This document shows positions 34,448 to 44,284 of a DNA stretch of 64,000 bases, one piece after another. Position 1 is the stretch's first letter, and each line of letters opens with the position of its first letter. The notes beneath the pieces are model-generated. The model was not told where the DNA came from and did not search any database. It saw nothing but the letters and a program-made list of their open reading frames with translations. Source of the DNA: an uncultured Opitutales bacterium (GTDB lineage: Bacteria; Verrucomicrobiota; Verrucomicrobiia; Opitutales; UBA953); NCBI GenBank assembly GCA_934675585.1, contig CAKUQY010000006.1, forward strand, positions 28,801-92,800. The letters are read 5' to 3'. The translations under genes and the position numbers were made by a program.

Positions 34448-37015
34448 TTATTTTTTAGGTGCGAATAAAACTCGGAATCCAATTTCCGAACTTTTTGTAT
34501 TTTCACGCCCCTTATTCACATTCGAAGCATCGCAAAATTTCGCGCTACTCTTAAAGCTTCCACCTTTAGAAACAGGATTAGAACCGCGCCAATCGCCGCA
34601 CCACTCCCAAACATTGCCGTACATATCGTAAACGCCCCATTTATTCGGTGCTTTCTCGCCAACATTACAAGTTGTCATCATTCCTCCGTATTGAGCATAT
34701 TTATTTAAATTTTCGGAGGATGCGTATGACGGATATTCCATCGTTCCCGCGCGGCAAACATATTCCCACTCTTCCGAAGTCGGCAATCGATATTCATAAT
34801 TTTCAGGAATCGTGTTCGCAATATGCGACAACTTTGTCAATTTTTTACAAAAATTAACGGCGTCGTTCCACGAAACGTTCTCAACGGGTCGATTTCTTCC
34901 CCGAAACTCCGACGGATTGTTCTTCATTATTTCTTCATATTCATCTTGAGACACTTCGTATTTGCCGATTTGATAATCTTTGTTCGTTATTGGAATCATT
35001 TGATTTCTAATTTTTTTTAGCGCGTTAAGAACCGAAGTCTCTTCAACAACTAAAACGGCTTCGGTTTTTTCCGATTTTTTTGGAATATTTCGATTATTTT
35101 CCGAAATCGTATTTGCAAGAACAATCCTGAATCCGATGTCTTCATATTTAAAATCTGGACCATTCGAATTATTAAAATAAAACGAACCACATGCTTCCGC
35201 TGTCGTAAACGCGCTTCCTCCACGACGAATATTATTTAAAAATTTTTTATCTGTATCCAAACACCATTCCCAAACATTTCCGTGCATATCGTAAATTTCC
35301 CATTTATTGGGTGATTTCGTTCCCACTCGATGAATTTTATAATCGGAATTTTCCCCATACCAAGCATATCGTTTCAAAACTTTATCAGAATCACCTCCGC
35401 AAAACCGCGTTTTTGCTCCCGCGCAACAAGCATATTCCCATTCGGCGGAAGTCGGGAGTCGATATTCTTGCTTTTCATAAATCGAACCTAACATTCGTCC
35501 CAATCGAGTTAAACGCCGACAATATTCCTTTGCTTCGTTGTATGAAACATTTACTACGGGATAGAACTTAAAATCATTGAAATCAAAATCAGGATTCCCC
35601 ATTACGAGAAAATATTCTTGATTTGTCACTTCATATTTTCCGATCGAATAATTACTTTTAGGAATGCTGACCAATGAAACGTTTTTCATAGAATTTAAAC
35701 GTTCCCGCGATTTTTCGCATTGTTTTTTCGCTGCTTGATTCAATAAATCAATCCCCTTGTCGAAATCAATATTGTTGTCCAAATAATAAGTTCCCAGCAA
35801 ATACATTGCTTTTTTATTTTTTGATTTTGCAGCTTTCTTGAGCAAGCGAACTCCCTCCTCTTCGCGTTCGTCTTCCTTCAAATATTTTTCGCCAAGAAAC
35901 AGCATCGCGTTCACGCTTCCTCTTTTAGTGGCTTCCTCAAGCCAATAATAAACAACAGACTCGTCGCGGCGTTCCTTTAAAAACCACATCGCCAATTCGT
36001 ATTGGCATTCTGCATCATTTGAGAATGCTTTATCGACAATTATTTCTGAAGGCAATTCTTTCAATTTTATTTTAGCTTTCAAAAAATTTTGAAACGATGA
36101 TTTTTTATACCAATCAATTGCCAAAGAAATATTTTCGGAACAACCTTTGCCATATTCATAGCATTCTCCAAGTTTATATTGCGCTATCGCATCGCCTTTT
36201 TCCGCTGCACTTTTATACAATTCAAAAGCTTCTCGAAGATTTTTTTGAACGCCAATGCCTTTTTCGTAGCATTTGGCAAGAAGAATCGTTGCTCGCGGAG
36301 TTCCTGTTCCCGCGGACTTTTTTATCCAATAAAATCCCTCCTCATTTTTTCGCAATTTTTCAATACAAAAAATTCCAATCTTCATCTGCGCTTCAATGTC
36401 TCCGTCAAGCGCTTTCAATAAATCTTGCCAAAGTTTATCGATGAAATAATGTTTAAACAAAGTTCTCAGCTCAATTTCATTTTCCAAAGCAGACACGACG
36501 CGATCAAAATTTTCCTCTAACGAAATTGTAAATTTTCGTTCCAAAAAATATTCTACAATTTTCAAACGCTCCACTTTATCTTTTTTCGTCAATCCTTCAA
36601 AACCGCAAATCGATTCAAGCAAAATATCCTGCTTAAATTCTATGCGATTATCAAAAAGAAATTTTATTGATTCGTATTTATTTTTCGCCAACGCAACATT
36701 TAACAAACGAGCGCCCCTAAAATTTACGTTCGCCCCTTTGTCAATGAAATTCTGACCGTATTCTGAATAACCCAACAATATCGAATAAAACAAACCCTCA
36801 TTCGCTTCTTCAAGATCGATCGGTCCATTCTGCGCTTTTTTTAAAATCGCCGCATACGCGAGTAAATCTTCCTTTAAATCAAAATCTTTGGTTTTTTGAG
36901 CCACACGTTCGATTTTATAGGACGGCAACATCCAATAATTAAAAAAAATCATTGCGCTGCAAAAACAAATCACAAGCAAAAAAATGTTCCCCCATAAAAA
37001 TAAACGCTTTTTCAT
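34448..37015 (-). CDS. Membrane-anchored Ankyrin-Sel1 protein with two FGE-sulfatase domains
   Basis: An 855-residue protein: an N-terminal transmembrane segment (LFLWGNIFLLVICFCSAMIF), ankyrin-like repeats (residues ~60-200: 'GQNFIDKGANVNFRGARLLN'), Sel1 repeats (~205-440: 'GTPRATILLAKCYEKGIGVQ'), and two formylglycine-generating-enzyme-like domains (~450-640, 'SIGKYEVTNQEYFLVMGNPD'; ~680-855, 'QIGKYEVSQDEYEEIMKNNP'), each with W-x-W-C-type motifs (GNVWEWC). Such domains are often non-catalytic, acting as carbohydrate- or protein-binding modules. Exported and probably anchored. Immediately upstream lie two small membrane or secreted genes. It contains few copies of the iterated word. Confidence 0.85.
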   Translation of the reverse strand: MKKRLFLWGNIFLLVICFCSAMIFFNYWMLPSYKIERVAQKTKDFDLKEDLLAYAAILKKAQNGPIDLEEANEGLFYSILLGYSEYGQNFIDKGANVNFRGARLLNVALAKNKYESIKFLFDNRIEFKQDILLESICGFEGLTKKDKVERLKIVEYFLERKFTISLEENFDRVVSALENEIELRTLFKHYFIDKLWQDLLKALDGDIEAQMKIGIFCIEKLRKNEEGFYWIKKSAGTGTPRATILLAKCYEKGIGVQKNLREAFELYKSAAEKGDAIAQYKLGECYEYGKGCSENISLAIDWYKKSSFQNFLKAKIKLKELPSEIIVDKAFSNDAECQYELAMWFLKERRDESVVYYWLEEATKRGSVNAMLFLGEKYLKEDEREEEGVRLLKKAAKSKNKKAMYLLGTYYLDNNIDFDKGIDLLNQAAKKQCEKSRERLNSMKNVSLVSIPKSNYSIGKYEVTNQEYFLVMGNPDFDFNDFKFYPVVNVSYNEAKEYCRRLTRLGRMLGSIYEKQEYRLPTSAEWEYACCAGAKTRFCGGDSDKVLKRYAWYGENSDYKIHRVGTKSPNKWEIYDMHGNVWEWCLDTDKKFLNNIRRGGSAFTTAEACGSFYFNNSNGPDFKYEDIGFRIVLANTISENNRNIPKKSEKTEAVLVVEETSVLNALKKIRNQMIPITNKDYQIGKYEVSQDEYEEIMKNNPSEFRGRNRPVENVSWNDAVNFCKKLTKLSHIANTIPENYEYRLPTSEEWEYVCRAGTMEYPSYASSENLNKYAQYGGMMTTCNVGEKAPNKWGVYDMYGNVWEWCGDWRGSNPVSKGGSFKSSAKFCDASNVNKGRENTKSSEIGFRVLFAPKK

Positions 37016-37027
37016 AACCCCCCCTAA

Positions 37028-37369
37028 CTATTCTCGGTCGTCTTTCGACAACCACGCAAAAAACATTCGCGCGATTTTTATTAAAAAAATAATCGAAACA
37101 ACGGGAACGACAATCGCAACAACCCACTTTCGAAAATCATAAACAAAAATCTCCTTCGTCGATTCGTAAACCGCGCCCAACGACAATATCACGCCAAAAT
37201 AAAAGAGAAACCATATTAACAATTCTTTAAAAAAATCGACTTCTTTAACGGGTTTCCTTTCTGCCTTTGCAACAAATTCTTTGCCGCATTGGGAACACTT
37301 AAATGTTTTCCCCAATTTTTCATCGGGAATGTTATATTGAGAAGAACAATGAGGACAAAAACAAATCAT
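37028..37369 (-). CDS. Zinc-ribbon membrane protein
   Basis: A 113-residue protein with an N-terminal zinc ribbon of the MJ0042 kind (CPHCSSQYNIPDEKLGK, then FKCSQCGKEF) and two hydrophobic segments ('LLIWFLFYFGVILSLGAVYE' and 'WVVAIVVPVVSIIFLIKIAR'). Function unknown. It sits 12 bp upstream of the FGE protein and 8 bp downstream of a secreted-protein gene, an operon. Confidence 0.75.
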   Translation of the reverse strand: MICFCPHCSSQYNIPDEKLGKTFKCSQCGKEFVAKAERKPVKEVDFFKELLIWFLFYFGVILSLGAVYESTKEIFVYDFRKWVVAIVVPVVSIIFLIKIARMFFAWLSKDDRE

Positions 37370-37377
37370 AACTTTTA

Positions 37378-38121
37378 TTATTTTTCCGCAGGTTTATATT
37401 TAAACGGAACAACAAATGTCGTTTCTTCGTCAGGATTCATAATCTTACACAATGAAAAATCTGCTTTATTGTCTACAATAAAGCACGCAACAAAATAATA
37501 TTTCGTTCCCGCGACCAAATTCAGCCAGTGTCCGCAATATTTTCCCCATTGTTCCTTATAACTTTTAGGTTCAAATTCAACTTTTACGGAATTATTCCCT
37601 CGCGGAGGCAGTAATTTACCTCTACTCCAAGCCATATTAAACCAAGTGTCAACATAAACGGTTCTCAAATTGCTCGGAGACGTTCCAACGCCGACAAACC
37701 CTTCCGATTTAAATCTGTAATTCCCCGTTTTTTTAACGGTAAAAACGCCCGAACAAACAAAAAGGTTGTAATTGTTTTGATTATTTTTTTTGATTTTCAA
37801 TAAATTGAACAATTGCTCCGCTCTTGAAAATTTTATCTCTGGGTTGCTTAAATAAACTGTCGGTCCTTTAAACCATTTGTTTTTAAATTTTGAAAAATTA
37901 AATGCCCCTGGCTTTCCGTCTCTGTGCAAATGAACGACAGGATCGACCTTTTCTGGCTCTTTATCAACGCCCGTAATAATAAAATACGGTTCTGCCTTAT
38001 CGCCACGCGGAGAATAATTAAAATTGTAATAAGTCAACGCAAATTTGTCCTCTCTAAATTCTTGAGCACAAACCGAAACAGAGACGAATAACAACGAGAA
38101 TAATAAAAATAAGGGTTTCAT
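37378..38121 (-). CDS. Secreted protein of unknown function
   Basis: A 247-residue protein with a signal peptide (MKPLFLLFSLLFVSVSVCAQ). The mature part is beta-rich with a segment 'VFTVKKTGNYRFKSEGFVGV' reminiscent of PA14-like domains. No catalytic motif. It starts a three-gene operon with the zinc-ribbon protein and the FGE protein. Confidence 0.75.
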   Translation of the reverse strand: MKPLFLLFSLLFVSVSVCAQEFREDKFALTYYNFNYSPRGDKAEPYFIITGVDKEPEKVDPVVHLHRDGKPGAFNFSKFKNKWFKGPTVYLSNPEIKFSRAEQLFNLLKIKKNNQNNYNLFVCSGVFTVKKTGNYRFKSEGFVGVGTSPSNLRTVYVDTWFNMAWSRGKLLPPRGNNSVKVEFEPKSYKEQWGKYCGHWLNLVAGTKYYFVACFIVDNKADFSLCKIMNPDEETTFVVPFKYKPAEK

Positions 38122-38184
38122 AGCATTTAAAATTTTAATTTTTTCAAAAAAAAAAAAGCAATGCTTTTTTTTAGGAACAGACTA

Positions 38185-38335
38185 ATCCCAATTTTTTAGG
38201 CATCGTTTTGAAGGCGGAAATAGAAAAAGTGGCTTAAATGCTTAGTTTTAGAGCGAAAAAATATTTTTTTTGAGAGGAAAATTAAGGCAAAGACTTTTTT
38301 TGAAGAAATTTTGGCGGGAACAAAAAAATTGGGAT
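38185..38335. mobile_element. MITE-like element, copy 2 (151 bp)
   Basis: Same length and terminal repeats as 8880-9030 with about four substitutions. The right end again continues into the perfect hairpin AATTGGGATAA C TTATCCCAATT. Confidence 0.75.
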
Positions 38336-38440
38336 AACTTATCCCAATTTTGCGGGAACACCGCACAAACACTGAACTTCCCGAAGGTTAATTCGGGAAG
38401 CCAGGAATGGAAATTATCTTTTTAGAGTGCTAAAATTAGC

Positions 38441-38755
38441 ATATCAAAAAATCAAAAACAATTACTTACAGGAAGCGCGAAAATCAATCGATTGGCGGAA
38501 AAGATTAAAAGCGAGAAAACCCTATTCAAAGGCGTTCAGGAACGCATTTCTCGTTAACTGAAAGATTATGATTTTGTCTCACAAATTCAAGACTTTTTGT
38601 TGTTAGATGGCGCGCAAAAAGTTTCAGCGGGAACGACCATCGCGGTTGATTTGTCCGACTTTAGCAAATCTTTCGGCGGTGCACAAATGGAAGGCGCGGA
38701 ACGTGGATACGACGGGAGCGAGGGATTTTTTCGACTACGAACTGACGCGAATTAA
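38441..38755 (+). pseudogene. Transposase relic with in-frame stop
   Basis: One frame reads '..TGSAKINRLAEKIKSEKTLF..', a stop (TAA near 38553-38555), then '..AGTTIAVDLSDFSKSFGG', '..AQMEGAERGYDGSEGFF'. The 'D-L-S-D...K..., M-E-G...D-G-S' pattern resembles the N-terminal half of some IS transposases. No start, the C-terminus is missing and a stop interrupts it. The remaining 38122-38935 gap contains the MITE-like copy and a repeat C copy. Confidence 0.6.
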
Positions 38756-38795
38756 AACGAATTTTTTGATGTTGCGCGGGAACGCGCTTTTCGCG

Positions 38796-38855
38796 CCTCT
38801 TGTGGCGAAGATAAAATTGGTTCCATCTCGCGTTGCTCAGTATCGCTTCCTTGAG
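38796..38855. repeat. Dispersed repeat C, partial copy 3
   Basis: Contains 'ggttccatctcgcgttgctc' as in the copies at 10.4 and 15.1 kb, then diverges. Confidence 0.7.
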
Positions 38856-38935
38856 TGTGCGCGGGAACGCGTTCCCGCGAGGTTTTTATTTTTACTCTCG
38901 AAAAGGAAGTCGTTTTTGTGTTATTATAAACGCGC

Positions 38936-40291
38936 GTGATAGCCGAAAATCGTCCAATCAAAACAAATGCTTTCTTTTCTGCCTTAGAAAAGATTGCGGT
39001 TTTTTTTGGTCGTATGGACAAAATTACGCCGCTTGCGATTGTTGTTTTGTGCGTTTTTGGCGTGTTGGGCATTTATTCGTCGGGTTCGTTTCGCGGGAAC
39101 GATGAATGGTTTAAACAAATTATTTTTATCGGTTTGGGGACGTTCGTTTACATTGCGTTGGCGATTACGCCGCCCAAATTTTTTAAAGATAATGCGATTT
39201 TTATTTACGGGATTGGCGCGCTATTGCTCGTTCCCATTGCGATTTCGGCATTAATCAATGTCGATTTTGGCAATTTTATTCACGATGTTAATGGTTCCCG
39301 CCGTTGGTATTTTTTGGGTTCGTTTGGTTTGCAACCTTCTGAATTTTCAAAAATTACGACGCTCATTTTTATGGCGAAAGTGTTGTCGTTTTCGCCGCTT
39401 TCGACATTTCGCAAATCTTACGGGAACGTGATTAAAGCGTTTGTTATTATGGGCGTTCCCGCGATTTTAATTATCGTCGAACCCGACCTTGGCTCAACAT
39501 TGGTTTATCCGCCAATAACGCTCGCGTTGCTTTGGATGGCGGGATTAAAGTCGCGATTTTTTATCACCATTTTTGCCATTGGCGCCATTTTGGGAAGCAT
39601 TATCGCGGTCGATATTTATTTTTATCGGGAACGCATTGTCGAATATTACGAAGCCCAAGATCAACGTCCACGCGATCCCGCGCGCGATATTCGCGGACAA
39701 TACCAAGCGGTTTCGTGGGTGCCTCTCAAAGATTATCAGCGGGAACGCTTGTTGTCATTTATCGATCCCGAAACGATTGATCCGCGCGGGATCGGCTCGT
39801 CTTGGAATGTGCGCCAATCGCTCATTTGCGTGGGCAAAGGCGGTTTGACGGGAGCGGGTTTTTCCAACGGTATGCAAGCAAAATTGGGCTATTTGCCCGA
39901 GCTCGCCGCGCACAACGACTTTTTATTTTCTGTCATCGCCGAAGAATATGGCTTTGCGGGTTGCGCGACGATTTTGGGACTTTATTTGATGATGCTTTTG
40001 CGCATTATTCAAATTGCGTACAAAATGACAGATCCGTTTTGTTCGCTGTTGGCGACGGGCATTGGCGCGATTTTGCTCATTCATATTTTAATCAACATTG
40101 GTATGAACATTGGGCTGATGCCTGTTACAGGTTTGTCGTTGCCGTTTATGAGTTATGGCGGCTCGTTTGTGCTCAGTTGTTTTATTTTGCTTGGCATTTT
40201 GCAAAGCGTTTACGCGCATCGCCCGCCCAGCGCAAAATCCAACATCGTCAATACCAGCAATTCCATTTCACAACCTTTATTTCAATCTTAA
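38936..40291 (+). CDS. rodA: Rod-shape-determining SEDS protein
   Basis: A 451-residue multi-spanning SEDS protein (RodA/FtsW family), a peptidoglycan glycosyltransferase. Conserved blocks: 'LGIYSSGSF', 'GLQPSEFSKITTLIF', 'ILIIVEPDLGSTLVY', 'SLICVGKGGLTGAGFSNGMQ', 'LPELAAHNDFLFSVIAEEYG' and 'GLSLPFMSYGGSFVLSCFI'. The large loop (~240-300) is longer than in many RodA proteins. Start is GTG at 38936; the ATG at 39014 (MDKITPLA) is an alternative closer to the usual RodA N-terminus. A partner PBP2 is not adjacent. Confidence 0.9.
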   Translation: MIAENRPIKTNAFFSALEKIAVFFGRMDKITPLAIVVLCVFGVLGIYSSGSFRGNDEWFKQIIFIGLGTFVYIALAITPPKFFKDNAIFIYGIGALLLVPIAISALINVDFGNFIHDVNGSRRWYFLGSFGLQPSEFSKITTLIFMAKVLSFSPLSTFRKSYGNVIKAFVIMGVPAILIIVEPDLGSTLVYPPITLALLWMAGLKSRFFITIFAIGAILGSIIAVDIYFYRERIVEYYEAQDQRPRDPARDIRGQYQAVSWVPLKDYQRERLLSFIDPETIDPRGIGSSWNVRQSLICVGKGGLTGAGFSNGMQAKLGYLPELAAHNDFLFSVIAEEYGFAGCATILGLYLMMLLRIIQIAYKMTDPFCSLLATGIGAILLIHILINIGMNIGLMPVTGLSLPFMSYGGSFVLSCFILLGILQSVYAHRPPSAKSNIVNTSNSISQPLFQS

Positions 40292-40466
40292 ATTTCAAAA
40301 AATTTCCGCTATCCACCTCGCCGCGCGTGATGCAGAGAGTATTCGGTTCGGGTGTGTTGTAAAAAACCACCTTGAGTATCACCTGAGGGCAATACAGAAC
40401 ACGTTTACGCTCCCGCACGACAAAGCCAGACTTGATAGCATTAACAACTAAACAAAACTAAAAACT

Positions 40467-42203
40467 ATGCCAGATATTCCTGACAAAAACGATTATCCTC
40501 GTGGCGAACACGACGATCTTCGCAACCCACCTAAAAAACAAGAGCCACGCCCTGTCGAAATTGACAAAATCAAAACAGAAGCCAACTCGCGCGCAAAAAA
40601 ATTACCACTCGTGCAACGCGTCGTCAAATTCTTCTCAAAAGATAAAGACACATTCCGCGAGCTGATCATTAACAGCGAACCTCTCGAACGCCGCACTGCT
40701 TTGCTCACCAACGGCGTACTCGAAAAATATGACCTCGAACGCACCGACGAAAAACGCGTTGTCGGCGCCATCTACAAAGGCAAAATCCAAAATCTCGAAA
40801 AAGGTTTAAAAGCCGCCTTCGTCGATGTCGGCGAACAAAAAAATGCGTTCCTGCACTATTGGGACATGCTCCCTGCAGCAAACGATTCGTCAATCGAATT
40901 CATTCGCGACAACGAATCTGCCGAACAAAAATCGCGGCGGGAACGCTACGCAACCAAGGACATTCCTGAATTGTTCCCAATCGGCAGCGAAATCGTCGTG
41001 CAAGTTACCAAAGGTCAAATCGGCTCCAAAGGTCCTCGCACAACCACCAATATTGCGATTCCCGGACGTTTCATTGTCTTGATGCCGTTTTCAGGCCAAT
41101 GTGGTATTTCGCGCAAAATTGAAAACGGTGCCGAACGCGACCGCTTAAAACAATTATTGCGCAAATTGACGATTCCCGAAGGCATGGGCGTTATCATTCG
41201 CACCGCTGGCGAAGGCAAAAAATTGCGTTATTTTGTGCGCGACTTGCACATGTTGCTCAAAAAATGGGCCGCCATTTGCAATGTCATCAACAACACGCAA
41301 CAACCTTGCATGCTCTACCAAGAGCCAAATATTATCGAGCGCACCGTGCGCGATTTTCTCACCGAAGATATCGACCGCATTTTAGTCGATAACGAAAAAG
41401 ACTACAAAGCCGTTCTCGAACTCGTCGAAGAAATCTCGCCACGCAGCAAATCAAAAGTCGCACTCTACAAAGATAATATTCCAATTTTTGAACGCTACAA
41501 TATCGAGCGACAAATCGAACAAACTTACGCGCGACGCGTTCCCTTAAAATCGGGCGGCGAAATCGTTATCGACGAAACCGAAGCACTCACCGCAATTGAC
41601 GTGAACACCAGCGGACACAAAGGCGACGGCGACGCAAAAGACTTCATTGTCCAAGCGAATATCGAAGCCGTTCGCGAAGCCGCGCGCCAAATTCGTTTGC
41701 GCAACTTGGGCGGACTCATCATCATCGACACCGTCGATATGAAAAATCCAAAAGACCGCAAAACCGTTTACAACGCACTCCGCGATGCGATGGAAGAAGA
41801 CCGCGCAAAACACCAAATTCTCCCAATCTCGCAACTCGGCATTATCCAAATGTCACGCCAACGCCAGCAAGAAAGCAACACCACGTCGCTCTACATGGTT
41901 TGCCCCTATTGCCAAGGACGAGGCATTGTTAAAAACGCGCGCGCCATCAGCGTTGAAATCCAACGCCGCATCGTTAGCGTTACTCGCAAATTGCGCAACG
42001 ACGGGAACAATCTCGGCAAACGCTTAGAATTCCGCGTCTTCTTGCACCCACTCAATTTGGAACGTTTGCGCACGATCGACCGCAACTCGCTCATCGATCT
42101 CGAAAACGCATACAACATTCAATTGAGCTTCCGCGCCGACCCAAATTATCACGTCGAAAACTTCAAAGTCATCGACATGGCAACCGGCAACGAAGTGCGA
42201 TAA
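40467..42203 (+). CDS. rng: Ribonuclease G/E family protein
   Basis: A 578-residue endoribonuclease. S1-like RNA-binding region ('[22 protein letters not shown]'), the catalytic metal-binding aspartates in '[11 protein letters not shown]' and '[18 protein letters not shown]', and the zinc-link '[12 protein letters not shown]' are all seen. Length is between RNase G and full RNase E, with an N-terminal extension of about 65 residues and no long C-terminal scaffold. A 175-bp leader separates it from rodA. Only one full iterated word (near 40935) is present. Confidence 0.93.
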   Translation: MPDIPDKNDYPRGEHDDLRNPPKKQEPRPVEIDKIKTEANSRAKKLPLVQRVVKFFSKDKDTFRELIINSEPLERRTALLTNGVLEKYDLERTDEKRVVGAIYKGKIQNLEKGLKAAFVDVGEQKNAFLHYWDMLPAANDSSIEFIRDNESAEQKSRRERYATKDIPELFPIGSEIVVQVTKGQIGSKGPRTTTNIAIPGRFIVLMPFSGQCGISRKIENGAERDRLKQLLRKLTIPEGMGVIIRTAGEGKKLRYFVRDLHMLLKKWAAICNVINNTQQPCMLYQEPNIIERTVRDFLTEDIDRILVDNEKDYKAVLELVEEISPRSKSKVALYKDNIPIFERYNIERQIEQTYARRVPLKSGGEIVIDETEALTAIDVNTSGHKGDGDAKDFIVQANIEAVREAARQIRLRNLGGLIIIDTVDMKNPKDRKTVYNALRDAMEEDRAKHQILPISQLGIIQMSRQRQQESNTTSLYMVCPYCQGRGIVKNARAISVEIQRRIVSVTRKLRNDGNNLGKRLEFRVFLHPLNLERLRTIDRNSLIDLENAYNIQLSFRADPNYHVENFKVIDMATGNEVR

Positions 42204-42223
42204 ATTCCAAAAAATAACAAAAA

Positions 42224-42260
42224 CGCCGTTCCCGCAAAACTCACGGGAACGGCGATTTTA
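42224..42260 (+). terminator. Intrinsic terminator after the RNase gene, from the iterated word
   Basis: CGCCGTTCCCG (42224-42234) pairs with CGGGAACGGCG (42244-42254), followed by ATTTT. A 28-bp core is identical to the hairpin at 43687-43714 on the other side of the DUF4143 gene. Confidence 0.85.
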
Positions 42261-42301
42261 ATTTCGCGGGAACGGGATTTTTGAACGCAAAAACGTCTAT
42301 T

Positions 42302-43600
42302 TCAACTTTTAAATGTTTCCGTCCCCGCACGATTAATTAACCATTCACTTGCGGAACGAATTTTTACCAACTTACCATTTATTTCAACATCTTCGTTAAA
42401 ACCGTCAATAACAAGCCACAAATCTTCACACTTTAATTTTTCTGACGCCTTCAAAAGTGCATTAATTTCGCGGGAACGAGTTTTCTCATTTGCAAGATTA
42501 TACGAAACTTGAAAAAGCGATTGGACTTTACGATTTTCACAAACAACAAAATCAATTTCATACGATCTTTCTGAATAATAATAAAGGTCTTGTCCCTGCA
42601 TTCGCGCGCGTCTTAACAATTCCAAAAACACTAATGTTTCCAAGCGCCAACCAAGATTTTCGCCGACAAATGCGTTTTCTCGTCCATTCATAAATGCAAT
42701 ATCGCTCGGATAAATTTTTTCTCCTGTCATTCGAATTTTAGTTTTAAACGAAAATTTATGCAACGGCAAAACGACATACGCACCACGCAAATAGGCAATA
42801 TAATTTTTAATTGTATTAACCGATTTTATCGATAATGATTTTTGAAAATTACACGCAGAAAACTCTGTGGGGACAATATCAAGCAAGCAGTTCGTCAATC
42901 GCAAAAAATCTGACAAATGATTTAAACGAAAACGAGTTTGAATATCTCTCTTTAAAATCCCGTCAAGCAAATCTGAAATGTAAGACCTAAAATTTTTTTC
43001 CTTAAACAATTCCGGCAATCCGCCCTGTTTTAAAAATAACTTAAATGTTTCGCGTCTTTTTGCGGCGGCTTCTGTCGTTCTCGTCAAAATGTCTGTTCCA
43101 GCGAATTCACAAAATGCATTAAACGAAAATGGCAACAATTCTATTTTATGACAACGCCCCGTCAAGTGAGTCGCCAAATCACTACTCAATAATTTTGCAT
43201 TCGAACCCGTAATTAAAACTTTTATTCCTTTGCGCAATAAACGATTAACAAACAAATACCACGAGTCAATATTTTGCAATTCATCTAAAAACAAAACCTC
43301 AAATTTTCCATAAGTAGAATAAAGAACCTGCAACAAATTATCCAAATCTTCCGCCTGCAAATCTGACAAACGCTCATCATCAAAATTCACATAAGCAAAA
43401 GATTTTCCCGATTTTTTTAAAACATTGTAGCAAAGCACCGATTTCCCACTACGTCGCATCCCAATAACAACTTGCGCCAAATCGCTATCCAAATCAACTA
43501 ACGACTCTTCACGACGGGAGCACCATTTTTTAGCAAGTTTTTGAAAAACTTCCTCTCGTTGCTCACCAATAACATTTTCAATCAAATAAATCGCTTTCAT
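42302..43600 (-). CDS. AAA ATPase with DUF4143 domain (third of three)
   Basis: A 432-residue protein from the ATG at 43598-43600. Walker A 'GMRRSGKSVLCYNV', Walker B 'EVLFLDELQNIDS', sensor 'VLITGSNAKLLSSDL', and a DUF4143 half with 'SYEIDFVVCENRKVQSLFQV'. It is flanked by two identical hairpins at 42227-42254 and 43687-43714, as though inserted by recombination between repeats. Role unknown. Confidence 0.9.
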   Translation of the reverse strand: MKAIYLIENVIGEQREEVFQKLAKKWCSRREESLVDLDSDLAQVVIGMRRSGKSVLCYNVLKKSGKSFAYVNFDDERLSDLQAEDLDNLLQVLYSTYGKFEVLFLDELQNIDSWYLFVNRLLRKGIKVLITGSNAKLLSSDLATHLTGRCHKIELLPFSFNAFCEFAGTDILTRTTEAAAKRRETFKLFLKQGGLPELFKEKNFRSYISDLLDGILKRDIQTRFRLNHLSDFLRLTNCLLDIVPTEFSACNFQKSLSIKSVNTIKNYIAYLRGAYVVLPLHKFSFKTKIRMTGEKIYPSDIAFMNGRENAFVGENLGWRLETLVFLELLRRARMQGQDLYYYSERSYEIDFVVCENRKVQSLFQVSYNLANEKTRSREINALLKASEKLKCEDLWLVIDGFNEDVEINGKLVKIRSASEWLINRAGTETFKS

Positions 43601-43686
43601 ACTTTTATTTTGACTTATTTTACATTTTTCCACAACTCAAATTGACTTATTTTGCAATTTTTTGCAATTTAAATTGACTTATTTGG

Positions 43687-43721
43687 CGTTCCCGCAAAAC
43701 TCACGGGAACGGCGTTTTTTT
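43687..43721 (+). terminator. Hairpin of inverted iterated words with T7, orphan
   Basis: CGTTCCCG (43687-43694) and CGGGAACG (43704-43711) followed by seven T on the plus strand. No plus-strand gene precedes it; it duplicates the terminator at 42224. Confidence 0.8.
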
Positions 43722-43765
43722 ATAGATTTATAAATCTCGAAAAATTTCAAAAATGATAGTTTAGA

Positions 43766-43996
43766 TTATTTTCCTCGTCGTGCTTTTTCTTTTGCGAGGC
43801 CTTCTTCAATTTCTTTATAAATCTCTTCGAGACTACGACCTTTTTCTCGCTCTGCTCGAATCTCCTCATTAATCTCTCTCTCAGCCTCTTCTCTTGTACA
43901 ATTTTCATAAACGAGCAAAAAATCAATAAGTTCTTCTCGAACATCTTTAGGGTCGCTATCTCCACAACCATAAAAGCAAAGCGACTTTTGAACTCT
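43766..43996 (-). pseudogene. Small gene remnant ending in a charged helix
   Basis: A 76-codon frame without a clear start: '..GCGDSDPKDVREELIDFLLV', 'YENCTREEAEREINEEIRAE', 'GLAKEKARRGK' then stop. It looks like real coding sequence, more so than the frames overlapping it. In the coding strand an in-frame stop lies upstream, directly beside a run of 11 T (43999-44009), so a frameshift may have cut off its start. Nothing else is recognised between it and the pckG terminator. Confidence 0.5.
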
Positions 43997-44284
43997 TCAA
44001 AAAAAAAAAGCAAGAACTTTTTCAAAGTAAACTCTCCATATGCTATAAAATACTACAACGAATTTTATTTTCTCTGCAAGAACGCGTTTTTCAAACAAAG
44101 AAATTCAAAAAAATATTTTACTTTAACACAAAAACTCTACTGCTTAAACCGCCGAAACTTCGTAATCTTCGTCCTTCGGGCGAGAAAGTTTGCGCGCGGG
44201 AACGAAGAAAATAAAAATTTCGATTATCTGTTATTTGCGTTCATTTATTCTTTCCGTTCCCGCGGGATTTTCAAGCAACAAAAA

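Noticed and set aside
40292..40466. Possible structured leader or small RNA upstream of the RNase G/E gene
   Set aside because: The 175-bp region could hold an autoregulatory leader as in E. coli rne, but I could not find a stable conserved fold or clear promoter.
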